Assembly (NCBI GenBank): GCA_903847545.1 | Contig: CAINDZ010000701.1 | Coordinates: 1-8,570 of the forward strand | Reading direction: 5' to 3' | DNA: 8,570 nucleotides | Source of the DNA: an uncultured bacterium | GTDB taxonomy: Bacteria; Krumholzibacteriota; Krumholzibacteriia; LZORAL124-64-63 | Part shown: piece by piece, positions 1 through 6,008 of the stretch | Layout: every line of letters starts with the position of its first letter | Numbering within the stretch: position 1 is the first letter of the stretch | Notes under the pieces: generated by a model | Databases searched by the model: none | The model's input: only the letters and a program-made list of their open reading frames with translations | Told to the model about the DNA's origin: nothing | Translations under genes and position numbers: made by a program

Positions 1-308
1 CCGACCAGGACCAGCGGGCAATCCGCCCCGCGGCCGACCACGGCCAGGCCCGGGCGGTCGGTCCACAGCGCGTCGGCGTCGCCCGTGAGCCCCGGGCCGT
101 CGGCGCGCAGCACGCGCCCGCCGTGGACCTGGTGCGCCCAGGCGACGCCGTCGACGCCGGCCGCATCGCGCAGCGCCTCCATCGCGGCGGCCATCGCCGA
201 TGAGCCCGGGTCGGCGCGGAAGTCCGGGCCGGCCGTCGTCGTCCAGCCGTGGGACCAGCCGGCCGCGGCCAGGGCGGGGGCGGTGTCGAGCCAGTCGGGC
301 GCGTTCAA
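1..308 (-). CDS. pgeF: YfiH/PgeF family protein (laccase-fold, COG1496), 5' part only
   Basis: About 102 codons of the N-terminal part are present; the gene continues beyond the left edge. The family is known as peptidoglycan editing factor PgeF in E. coli. Related proteins are described as zinc-dependent purine nucleoside phosphorylase/adenosine deaminase or polyphenol oxidase (laccase domain). What is seen: the motif HQVHGGRV at residues 59-66, then DADALWTDRPG at 77-87, then GADCPLVL at 94-101. This is the usual family order, including the first metal-ligand histidine (H62) and the cysteine of ADC (C97). The third ligand, a later histidine, lies outside the window. The start is TTG at 308, whose last two bases are shared with the TGA stop of the upstream membrane protein gene (TTGA). 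An AAAGGA ribosome site lies 6 nt upstream. The overlap implies translational coupling. Family assignment is firm; the exact enzymatic role is open. Confidence 0.88.
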   Translation of the reverse strand, partial: MNAPDWLDTAPALAAAGWSHGWTTTAGPDFRADPGSSAMAAAMEALRDAAGVDGVAWAHQVHGGRVLRADGPGLTGDADALWTDRPGLAVVGRGADCPLVLV

Positions 309-1861
309 GGCAGGTCCTTTCGCGACGGAGTGTCGGCGAGCCAGGCGCGGATGCGCGCGGCAACATCATCGTCGAGGGGCGACCAGACGGCGGGCCGGTC
401 GGCCAGCCAGGTGGCGGCCGCGGTCCGGACGAAGACGATCTCGCCCGGTTCAGCCGCACGCAACGTCGCGGCCTCCGCGCGCGCCTCGGCCTGCGCGGCC
501 GCGGCCCCGGCGGCGGCCTCGCGCCAGCCGGCGGGCTGGCGCATCGTCAGGAACAGCGGTGGTGCGGCCACGGCCACGGCCAGCAGCACGGCCAGGTGCG
601 TGCGCGGCGGCGCATGCGGTCTCGATCCGCGGCGCCAAGGCCACTCACCCAGCCACGGTCCCGCCTCCCAGGCCAGGATGGGGACCACCGGCAGCAGGTG
701 CCGCAGCGAGTGGTCGAAGCAGGCGTACATCAGGGCCAACGCCGCCGTCGAGCCGCACGCGACCACAGCCGGGTCGCGCCACGTCTTCGCGGTCCTGCCG
801 TCGCCCGCATGTTCGCGCCGCCGGCGCCAGGCCGCGAGGCCCAGGCACGCGACCACGGGCCAGGGCACCAGCCCCGGCCACGCCTGCGCGAAGAACCGGA
901 CGCCGCGCGCGGCCTTGCGCGCCACCGGCACGGGGTCGGCCGCCAGCGCGCGCCAGGCCGGCTGGGGCGCCAGTTGGCGATAGACGTCGTAGCCGGGCCA
1001 CGTGCGCGTGTCCTTGAGCAGCTCGGCCTGGGCCTGCACGCTGAAGAACGGGTCCCCGGCCACCACCAGGTTGCGCACGCCCCACGGCGTGACGATCGCG
1101 GCGGCCGCCAGCAGCGCCGCAGCCGGACGACGCATTTGACGGCGCCACGGGGAACCTGTCGCGCCGGCTGCGGCGTCCGCGCGCCGCGCGCCCGGCCATG
1201 CCGCCCACCAGGCCACCGGCAGCCACGCCAATTCCGGGCGCAGCAGGGCCAGCAGGCCGAGCAGGACGCCGTCGACGGCGCCCGCCGGCGTCTCGTCATC
1301 GCGTCGGCGCAGCCACAGCCCCAGCAGCAGCAGCGATGCGCCCACCTCGGTCAGGCCCCAGTCCACCGCGTAGCGCCACAACGGGCAGGCCAGCATCGCC
1401 AGCAGCCACGCGGTCGCGGCCGCGGGTCGGCCGCGCCGCCACCAGGCGGCCGTCCCCAGCCCGCACACGGCCGCCAGCAGCGCGGCCTGCAGGGCGCGCA
1501 CGGCGCCGATCGTCGCCTCCGCCTCGCCGCCGGCCGCGGCGTACGGCAGCAGCAGCACGACGGGCCATGCCGGTGGCCGGTGCACCAGCGGCTGCGGCAA
1601 GGTGCGCGCGAACGGCCAGGCGAACGACAGGGGATAGGCGATGTCGCTGAGGAATCCCTCGCCGCGGGCCAGGTGGCGCGTCACGCCAAGGTGCGTGTAG
1701 AGGTCGTCGGTCGGCAGCAGCGGCAGCGGCGGCCGCACGGCCAGCCACCAGGCGCAGGCCAGCGCGGCCGCGACACATCCGGCCGCGCCGGCGCCGGCGG
1801 TCAGGGCGCCCCGCCTGCCCGGGGCGTGCCGGCGGGCGGGGGCGGGCCCCGGCGCGTCCAC
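305..1861 (-). CDS. Polytopic membrane protein, probable GT-C/GT39-like glycosyltransferase
   Basis: A 518-residue protein with roughly ten to eleven hydrophobic segments, judged by eye (first about 22-42, last about 422-440). It has GT-C-like features. An acidic pair, PTDDLY, follows the first membrane helix (D52, D53), ahead of HLARGEGF (63-70) and HRPPAWP (94-100). Further on come LLRPEL (206-211), TPWGVRNLVVAGDPFF (258-273) and SLRHLLPVVPIL (385-396). These resemble the first-loop acidic motif and the later PW-RN-GDPF and RYLLP-type segments of lipid-phosphate-sugar-dependent transferases. The C-terminal 78 residues are less hydrophobic and contain LADRPAVWSP (486-495). Donor and acceptor are unknown. 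The GTG start at 1861 lies 4 nt after the pyrE stop; its ribosome site is weak, so it probably depends on coupling to pyrE translation. The frame stays open upstream into pyrE, but that extension is shadow sequence. Membership of the GT-C class is inferred from pattern, not proven. Confidence 0.7.
   Translation of the reverse strand: MDAPGPAPARRHAPGRRGALTAGAGAAGCVAAALACAWWLAVRPPLPLLPTDDLYTHLGVTRHLARGEGFLSDIAYPLSFAWPFARTLPQPLVHRPPAWPVVLLLPYAAAGGEAEATIGAVRALQAALLAAVCGLGTAAWWRRGRPAAATAWLLAMLACPLWRYAVDWGLTEVGASLLLLGLWLRRRDDETPAGAVDGVLLGLLALLRPELAWLPVAWWAAWPGARRADAAAGATGSPWRRQMRRPAAALLAAAAIVTPWGVRNLVVAGDPFFSVQAQAELLKDTRTWPGYDVYRQLAPQPAWRALAADPVPVARKAARGVRFFAQAWPGLVPWPVVACLGLAAWRRRREHAGDGRTAKTWRDPAVVACGSTAALALMYACFDHSLRHLLPVVPILAWEAGPWLGEWPWRRGSRPHAPPRTHLAVLLAVAVAAPPLFLTMRQPAGWREAAAGAAAAQAEARAEAATLRAAEPGEIVFVRTAAATWLADRPAVWSPLDDDVAARIRAWLADTPSRKDLP
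315..320 (-). promoter_or_regulatory. Ribosome binding site of pgeF (AAAGGA)
   Basis: AAAGGA on the minus strand ends 6 nt before the TTG codon at 308. It sits inside the last codons of the membrane protein gene. It decides the start: no in-frame ATG precedes the conserved N-terminal region, and the next in-frame ATG (residue 39) would cut off well-placed family sequence. Confidence 0.65.
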
Positions 1862-1865
1862 GGGT

Positions 1866-2438
1866 TCAGTTCCCGCGGCTGCCGGGCTTGGTGACCGGCT
1901 GCCCGGCGCGGCACAGCGGGCAATCCGCGGGTTCCCAGGTCTCGACGGCCACGCGCGCCAGCGCGTGCAACGGCAGCGGCAGGTCCACGTCGCCGCCCGT
2001 GCGGTCGACGATGCAGGCCAGGCCGACCACGACGCCGCCGTGCGCCTCGACGACGCGCGCCACCTCCAGCAGGCTGGTGCCGCGGGTGACCACGTCCTCG
2101 ACGATGACGACCTTCTCGCGCGTCTCCAGCGCGAAGCCGCGGCGCATCTCCATCGCCGCGTCCTTGCGCTCGGTGAAGATGAACTTCCGGCCGACGGCGC
2201 GGGCCACCTCGTGGCCGATGAGGATGCCACCCAGCGCCGGGCTGACCACCGCGTCGTGCGGGGTGTCGGCGAAGTTCACGGCCAGGGCCGCGCCCAGCTC
2301 GCGCGCGAGCTCCGGGTACATCAAGAGGCGCGCGCACTGGAAGTAGGTGTGGCTGTGCCGGCCGCTGCTCAGCAGGAAGTGCCCCTTGTGCAGGGCGCCC
2401 AGCTCTTCCATCAGCGTCAACAGGCTGGTCTCGTTCAT
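1866..2438 (-). CDS. pyrE: Orotate phosphoribosyltransferase
   Basis: Transfers orotate onto PRPP to give orotidine 5'-monophosphate, the fifth step of UMP synthesis, in the cytoplasm. The protein is 190 residues, normal for the family. Seen: the N-terminal orotate-site segment GHFLLSSGRHSHTYFQ (19-34), the catalytic-loop region FTERKD (88-93), and the PRPP-binding signature VIVEDVVTRGTSL (111-123). The usual signature has TTGGS where this has TRGTS. The C-terminus carries CPLCRAGQPVTKPGSR (173-188), a short tail with a CxxC pair found in a subset of bacterial PyrE proteins. The ATG at 2438 has GGAAAGG about 8 nt upstream. It lies 49 nt after pyrF, whose product uses the OMP made here, so the two enzymes are co-expressed. 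Assignment is firm. Confidence 0.96.
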   Translation of the reverse strand: MNETSLLTLMEELGALHKGHFLLSSGRHSHTYFQCARLLMYPELARELGAALAVNFADTPHDAVVSPALGGILIGHEVARAVGRKFIFTERKDAAMEMRRGFALETREKVVIVEDVVTRGTSLLEVARVVEAHGGVVVGLACIVDRTGGDVDLPLPLHALARVAVETWEPADCPLCRAGQPVTKPGSRGN

Positions 2439-2487
2439 GGCTCGCCTTTCCGCGCGGATCGGGCGTGGATCTTCCCTGCGAACTCTG

Positions 2488-3237
2488 CTACGCGAATTCC
2501 TGCGCGATCGCCGCCAGCGCCGCGGCCGGGTCGGCCGCGCCGGTCACCGGCCGGCCGATCACCAGGAAGTCGGCGCCCGCCTCGGCCGCCTGGCGCGGCG
2601 TGGCGATGCGCTTCTGGTCGTCGGCCGAACCGGACGCGGGGCGGATGCCGGGCGTCACGACCAGCGGCGCCGGTCCCACGACGCGGCGCAGGTCCGGCAG
2701 GTCGGCGGCCGAGCAGACCAGGCCGTCGCAACCGCTCTCCCAGGCCAGCGTCGCCAGCCGGGCGACGCGGTCGGCCAGCGAACCGCCGCCGGGCGCCACT
2801 TCCTCGAGGTCGCCGGCCGACAGGCTGGTCAGCACCGTGACCGCCAGCAGGGCCGGGCGGCGGCCGCCCGGGGCCACCGGCGCCTCGGCCAGCGCGGCGG
2901 CGGCCGCCTGCAGCGAGGCGCGCCCGTTGCCCGCGTGGATCGTGCACAGCGCGGCGCCCATCCGGGCCGCCTGGCGGGCCGCCGAGGCGACGGTGTTGGG
3001 GATGTCGTGGTACTTGAGGTCCAGGAAGATGTCGCGCCCGAGCCCGCGCAGGTCCGCGACGACGCCCGGGCCCGCGGCCGAGAACAGCTCGAGGCCCACC
3101 TTCACGAAGCCGCCGGCCGGTCCCAGGTTCCGGGCCAGGGCCAGGGCGCTGTCGGCGTCCGGGACGTCCAGGGCGGTGATCAGGCGGCGGCCCGGCGGCA
3201 GGGCCCGCAGCTGGCCGATGAGTGCGCTTCGCTCCAT
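2488..3237 (-). CDS. pyrF: Orotidine 5'-phosphate decarboxylase
   Basis: Decarboxylates OMP to UMP, the final step of de novo pyrimidine synthesis, in the cytoplasm. The 249-residue protein fits the type I bacterial family. Seen in order: TALDVPD (21-27) with the substrate-binding aspartate, FVKVGLELF (44-52) with K46, and the catalytic block DLKYHDIPNTV (73-83) with D73, K75 and D78. The usual form has F rather than Y. Phosphate-binding elements follow: VTVLTS (133-138), TPGIRP (195-200) and FLVIGRPVTG (224-233). The ATG at 3237 has a GAGG ribosome site 4-5 nt upstream. It is the first gene of the leftward operon and is divergent from serS. The TAG stop at 2488-2490 is followed by 49 nt before pyrE with no clear terminator. 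Confidence 0.96.
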   Translation of the reverse strand: MERSALIGQLRALPPGRRLITALDVPDADSALALARNLGPAGGFVKVGLELFSAAGPGVVADLRGLGRDIFLDLKYHDIPNTVASAARQAARMGAALCTIHAGNGRASLQAAAAALAEAPVAPGGRRPALLAVTVLTSLSAGDLEEVAPGGGSLADRVARLATLAWESGCDGLVCSAADLPDLRRVVGPAPLVVTPGIRPASGSADDQKRIATPRQAAEAGADFLVIGRPVTGAADPAAALAAIAQEFA

Positions 3238-3258
3238 GGTGCCTCGATCGGATTCCCG

Positions 3259-3278
3259 CTGCCGGGCGGCCGCGGCAG
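3259..3278. repeat. Inverted repeat CTGCCG / CGGCAG in the pyrF leader
   Basis: CTGCCG (3259-3264) and CGGCAG (3273-3278) are perfect 6-bp inverted arms around an 8-nt GC-only loop. They lie about 22 nt upstream of the pyrF ATG. In the pyrF transcript this could fold into a hairpin close to the ribosome site. No U-tract follows, so it does not look like an intrinsic terminator. At this base composition a chance origin is quite possible. Confidence 0.3.
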
Positions 3279-3366
3279 GGGCGGTCTGGGGGTGGCCCCA
3301 CAGGGGGCGGAACGGCCGTCCGGGGGCCCGATTTGGCTTGCCGGGGCCTTGTTCCTGTGACTAACC

Positions 3367-3395
3367 TTCTTAGCAGCCGCCGCCGCGGAATGCAA
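3367..3395 (-). promoter_or_regulatory. Candidate promoter for the pyrF-pyrE operon
   Basis: On the minus strand TTGCAT (forward 3390-3395) is followed after exactly 17 nt by TAAGAA (forward 3367-3372). Each hexamer matches the sigma-70 consensus at only three of six positions. The spacing and the location in the AT-richer part of the divergent region are the main support. It would leave a leader of about 125 nt before pyrF. Weak evidence. Confidence 0.2.
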
Positions 3396-3470
3396 AACCA
3401 TTTTCCCGCCGGAACCCGCGGCTTTCGGCGCGTTTATTGCCTTGGCCGGCGTCATCGTCCCCTTCCGTGC

Positions 3471-3476
3471 GAGGTG
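3471..3476 (+). promoter_or_regulatory. Ribosome binding site of serS (GAGGTG)
   Basis: GAGGTG ends 5 nt before TTG at 3482. It decides the start: translation from TTG gives the family's standard N-terminus (LDRKFLREN). An upstream in-frame ATG at 3437 would add 15 residues with no family resemblance and no comparable ribosome site. Confidence 0.7.
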
Positions 3477-3481
3477 TCCCG

Positions 3482-4741
3482 TTGCTCGACCGCAAGTTCC
3501 TGCGTGAGAACCGCGACCAGGTGGTGCGCGCCGTCGCGCTGAAGCACGAGGCCGTCGATATCCAGGCCTACTACGACAAGGACGCCGCCCGCCGCGCCGC
3601 GCTGCAGGAGACCGAGTCCCTGCAGGCCGAGGCCAACCGCGCCAATCGCGCCATCAGCGACGTCAAGAAGGCCGGCGGCGACGCCACCGCGGCCATCAAC
3701 GAGATGAAGGCCGTCTCGGACCGGCTCAAGCAGCTGAAGGACGAGGCCGCCACGCTCGAGGCCGAGGTCGAGCAGCTCTACCTGCGCATCCCCAACCTGC
3801 CGCACGCGTCCGTCCCCGAGGGCGGCGAGGAGTGCAACGTCGTCGTGCGCACCTGGGGCGAGGTCACCGAGCCGAAGCACGCTGTCGTGCCGCACTGGGA
3901 CCTGGCGGCCGAGCTGGGCATCTTCCACCCCGAGCGCGCCGTCCGCATGAGCGGCAGCGGCTTCACGGTGCTGTCGGGCCAGGGCGCCCGCCTCGAGCGC
4001 GCGCTCATCAACTGGTTCCTCGACGTGCACCTGGCGCAGGGCTACACCGAGTTCAACATCCCGTACCTGGTGAACCCCGAGGCGATGCAGGGCACCGGCC
4101 AGCTGCCGAAGCTGGCCGAGGACATGTACCACTGCCCGGTCGACGGCCTCTACCTGATCCCGACGGCCGAGGTCTCGGTCACCAACGTGCACATGCAGGA
4201 GACCCTCGACGCCACGCAGTTGCCGCTGAAGTACTGCGCGTTCTCGCCCTGCTTCCGCCGCGAGGCCGGCGCCGCGGGCAAGGACACGCGCGGCCTGCTG
4301 CGCGTGCACCAGTTCCACAAGGTCGAGATGGTGAAGTTCGTGGCGCCCGAGACGTCGTGGGACGAGCTCGAACTGCTGACCGCCGACGCCGAGGAGCTCC
4401 TGCAGAAGCTGGAACTGCCGTACCGCGTGCTGGCGCTGGCCACCGGCGACCTCAGCTTCGCCGCGTCCAAGTGCTACGACCTCGAGGTGTGGGCGCAGGG
4501 CGTCGGCAAGTGGCTCGAAGTTTCGTCGTGCAGCAACTTCACCGACTTCCAGGCGCGCCGCGCCGGCATCCGCTTCAAGGGCGGCGCCGACAAGGGCTAC
4601 GTGCACACGTTGAACGGCTCGGGCCTGGCCCTGCCGCGCGTGCTGGTGGCCATCATGGAGAACTACCAGACCGGTGACGGGCGCATCCGCGTGCCCGACG
4701 TGCTGCGGCCCTACATGGGCGGGCTGGAGTTCATCGGATGA
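3482..4741 (+). CDS. serS: Seryl-tRNA synthetase
   Basis: Class II aminoacyl-tRNA synthetase that charges tRNA-Ser (and tRNA-Sec where present) with serine, in the cytoplasm. From TTG at 3482 the protein is 419 residues, close to the usual length of about 425. Residues 1-100 form the N-terminal tRNA-binding arm, with LDRKFLREN at 2-10 and a charged, heptad-like coiled coil across about 28-98. The catalytic domain follows: TAEVSVTN (228-235) with the serine-binding TxE, motif 2 at FSPCFRREAGAAGKDTRG (254-271), VSSCSNFTDFQARR (347-360), and motif 3 at GSGLALPR (379-386) with its invariant arginine R386. The C-terminus PYMGGLEFI is also typical. It is the first gene of the rightward operon. Its TGA overlaps the ATG of the kinase gene (ATGA), implying translational coupling. 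Assignment is firm. Confidence 0.97.
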   Translation: MLDRKFLRENRDQVVRAVALKHEAVDIQAYYDKDAARRAALQETESLQAEANRANRAISDVKKAGGDATAAINEMKAVSDRLKQLKDEAATLEAEVEQLYLRIPNLPHASVPEGGEECNVVVRTWGEVTEPKHAVVPHWDLAAELGIFHPERAVRMSGSGFTVLSGQGARLERALINWFLDVHLAQGYTEFNIPYLVNPEAMQGTGQLPKLAEDMYHCPVDGLYLIPTAEVSVTNVHMQETLDATQLPLKYCAFSPCFRREAGAAGKDTRGLLRVHQFHKVEMVKFVAPETSWDELELLTADAEELLQKLELPYRVLALATGDLSFAASKCYDLEVWAQGVGKWLEVSSCSNFTDFQARRAGIRFKGGADKGYVHTLNGSGLALPRVLVAIMENYQTGDGRIRVPDVLRPYMGGLEFIG

Positions 4742-5988
4742 CCAGGTTCCCGAAGCCGCGGCTGGGCACGTCGTGGCTGCGGCGCCGCTACCTGTTCAAC
4801 ACCTACCTCGTCCTCGGCAGCGTCAGCATCGTCGTGGCCACGACGGTGTTCACCTTCCGCGTCGCCAAGAGCGTCGAGCGGCAGAGCTTCCTGACCACGC
4901 GCCTGCTCTCGGGCGTGGCCAGCCGCCTGTTCAAGGCCGAGTCGGTCGAGGGCATCCAGCCGCTGATCGAGATCATCAACGAGAACGAGGTGCCGTTCAT
5001 CCTGACCGACAACGCTGGCCGTCCGCTCATGTGGAACGAGCCGGTGATCGGCATCCCGGTGCCCGACTACCAGATCCTCCTGCGCGAGAACATGGCCAAC
5101 CCGCGCAACCCGGTCATCCTCGAGATCCTGTCGCTTGCGGCGAGCTACGACCAGGAGCAGGACCCGTTCGCCATCGTCGACGCGAGCGGCCAGCGCGTGG
5201 GCACCCTGCACTACGGCCGCTCGGCCCTGAGCCAGCGCCTGCGCATCATGCCCTACCTCGAGCTCATGGTGATGGCCCTGTTCTTCCTGGTCATCCTCTG
5301 GGCGCTGCAGAGCAAGAAGGACGCGCAGCAGAAGGCGCTCTTCGCCGGCATGGCCAAGGAGACGGCGCACCAGCTGGGCACGCCGCTCACCTCGATCATG
5401 GGCTGGGTCGCCCTGCTCGAGGACCGGCTCGGCAAGAACGACGACGTCGTGACCGAGTTGAACCGCGACGTCGACCGCCTCAGCATGGTCTCGGCGCGGT
5501 TCAGCCAGATCGGCTCGCACCCGAAGCTCGAGGACACCGACCTCAACGGCGTGGCCGACGACACCATCGAGTACTTCCGGCGGCGCCTGCCGCACCTCGG
5601 CGGCCGCGTGCAGTTGCGCCGCGAGGGAACCGTCACCAACCCCGTGCTGTTCAACCGGGACCTGCTGGGCTGGGTCCTCGAGAACCTGATCAAGAACGGC
5701 ATCGACGCGCTGGTCGACGGCAAGGGCACCATCACGGTGCGCCTCGAGGACGAGCCCGACGGCGGCATCCGCCTCTACGTGGCCGACACCGGCCGCGGCA
5801 TCCCCCAGCGGGACGTCCGCAAGATCTTCGAGCCCGGCTTCACCACCAAGAAGCGCGGCTGGGGGATGGGCCTGGCCCTCGTCATGCGCATCGTTACGCA
5901 GTACCATGGCGGGAAGATCAGGGTCGAGTCGACCAGCCAGCACGGCACCACCTTCCTGGTGACCCTGCCCGCGTCCCGCCCGGCCTGA
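4738..5988 (+). CDS. Membrane sensor histidine kinase, PorY-like
   Basis: A 416-residue sensor kinase, probably the partner of the PorX-like regulator 20 nt downstream. Layout: a basic N-terminus, a first membrane helix (about 20-40), an extracytoplasmic segment of about 130 residues (41-170), a second helix (about 173-190), and no obvious HAMP domain. The dimerisation/phosphoacceptor box is MAKETAHQLGTPLTSIMGW (205-223) with H211. The ATPase domain has an N box ENLIKNGIDA (315-324), G1 box VADTGRGIP (348-356), F box FEPGFTT (364-370) and G2 box GWGMGLAL (374-381), so it looks catalytically intact. The sensor part contains VPFILTDNAG (85-94) and PFAIVDASGQRVGTL (143-157), which suggests a PAS- or Cache-like fold, but I cannot name it. 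The HQLGTP box is typical of Bacteroidota-type kinases, including PorY as I recall it. The start ATG at 4738 overlaps the serS stop, and GGAG lies 8 nt upstream. PorY orthology is inferred from the box and the neighbour. Confidence 0.85.
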   Translation: MTRFPKPRLGTSWLRRRYLFNTYLVLGSVSIVVATTVFTFRVAKSVERQSFLTTRLLSGVASRLFKAESVEGIQPLIEIINENEVPFILTDNAGRPLMWNEPVIGIPVPDYQILLRENMANPRNPVILEILSLAASYDQEQDPFAIVDASGQRVGTLHYGRSALSQRLRIMPYLELMVMALFFLVILWALQSKKDAQQKALFAGMAKETAHQLGTPLTSIMGWVALLEDRLGKNDDVVTELNRDVDRLSMVSARFSQIGSHPKLEDTDLNGVADDTIEYFRRRLPHLGGRVQLRREGTVTNPVLFNRDLLGWVLENLIKNGIDALVDGKGTITVRLEDEPDGGIRLYVADTGRGIPQRDVRKIFEPGFTTKKRGWGMGLALVMRIVTQYHGGKIRVESTSQHGTTFLVTLPASRPA

Positions 5989-5996
5989 GCGCCGGC

Positions 5997-6003
5997 AAAG
6001 GAG
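5997..6003 (+). promoter_or_regulatory. Ribosome binding site of porX-like gene (AAAGGAG)
   Basis: AAAGGAG ends 5 nt before the GTG at 6009. It is the strongest Shine-Dalgarno match in the window and fixes the start of the regulator. The reading frame is open well upstream through the kinase gene, so length alone would mislead. Confidence 0.75.
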
Positions 6004-6008
6004 TCCCC

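Larger units (their letters stand above)
3238..3481. promoter_or_regulatory. Divergent intergenic region between pyrF and serS
   Basis: These 244 bases are the only sizeable non-coding stretch in the window. They must carry the promoters for both operons if each block is a single transcript. Bases 3355-3440 are noticeably richer in A and T than the surroundings (for example TGCAAAACCATTTTC near 3391 and GTTTATTG near 3432), which fits a promoter zone. The pyrF-proximal part (3255-3350) is extremely GC-rich with short inverted repeats. I see no convincing sigma-70 promoter for serS, no recognisable riboswitch and no PyrR-type attenuator. A short open frame crossing the region shows no family resemblance. 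Confidence 0.55.

Noticed and set aside
200..1894. Long plus-strand open frames opposite the membrane protein and pgeF
   Set aside because: They are by-products of high GC, which removes stop codons. Their translations are Arg/Pro/Ala-rich without motifs, while the minus strand carries recognisable families.
1862..2230. Upstream 123-residue extension of the membrane protein frame into pyrE
   Set aside because: It lies inside the well-supported pyrE coding sequence in a different frame and reads as low-complexity Arg/Ala/Ser sequence. GTG at 1861 is the sensible start.
3295..3348. GGCCCC...GGGGCC inverted repeat as an intrinsic terminator
   Set aside because: The arms are short, the loop is long, there is no T-tract on either strand, and it sits upstream of genes, not downstream.
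3180..3455. Small minus-strand open frame across the pyrF-serS spacer
   Set aside because: It overlaps the pyrF start, is low in complexity and has no good ribosome site; more likely the non-coding control region.
3452..4606. A 384-residue minus-strand open frame opposite serS
   Set aside because: Antisense shadow of serS, dominated by Val/Leu/Glu/His from complement codons; no family resemblance.
4674..6008. A 445-residue upstream extension of the PorX reading frame, which would make a single 964-residue protein
   Set aside because: It overlaps the histidine kinase completely in another frame, is rich in arginine, proline and alanine with no family motifs, and the AAAGGAG-GTG start at 6009 gives the exact PorX length.
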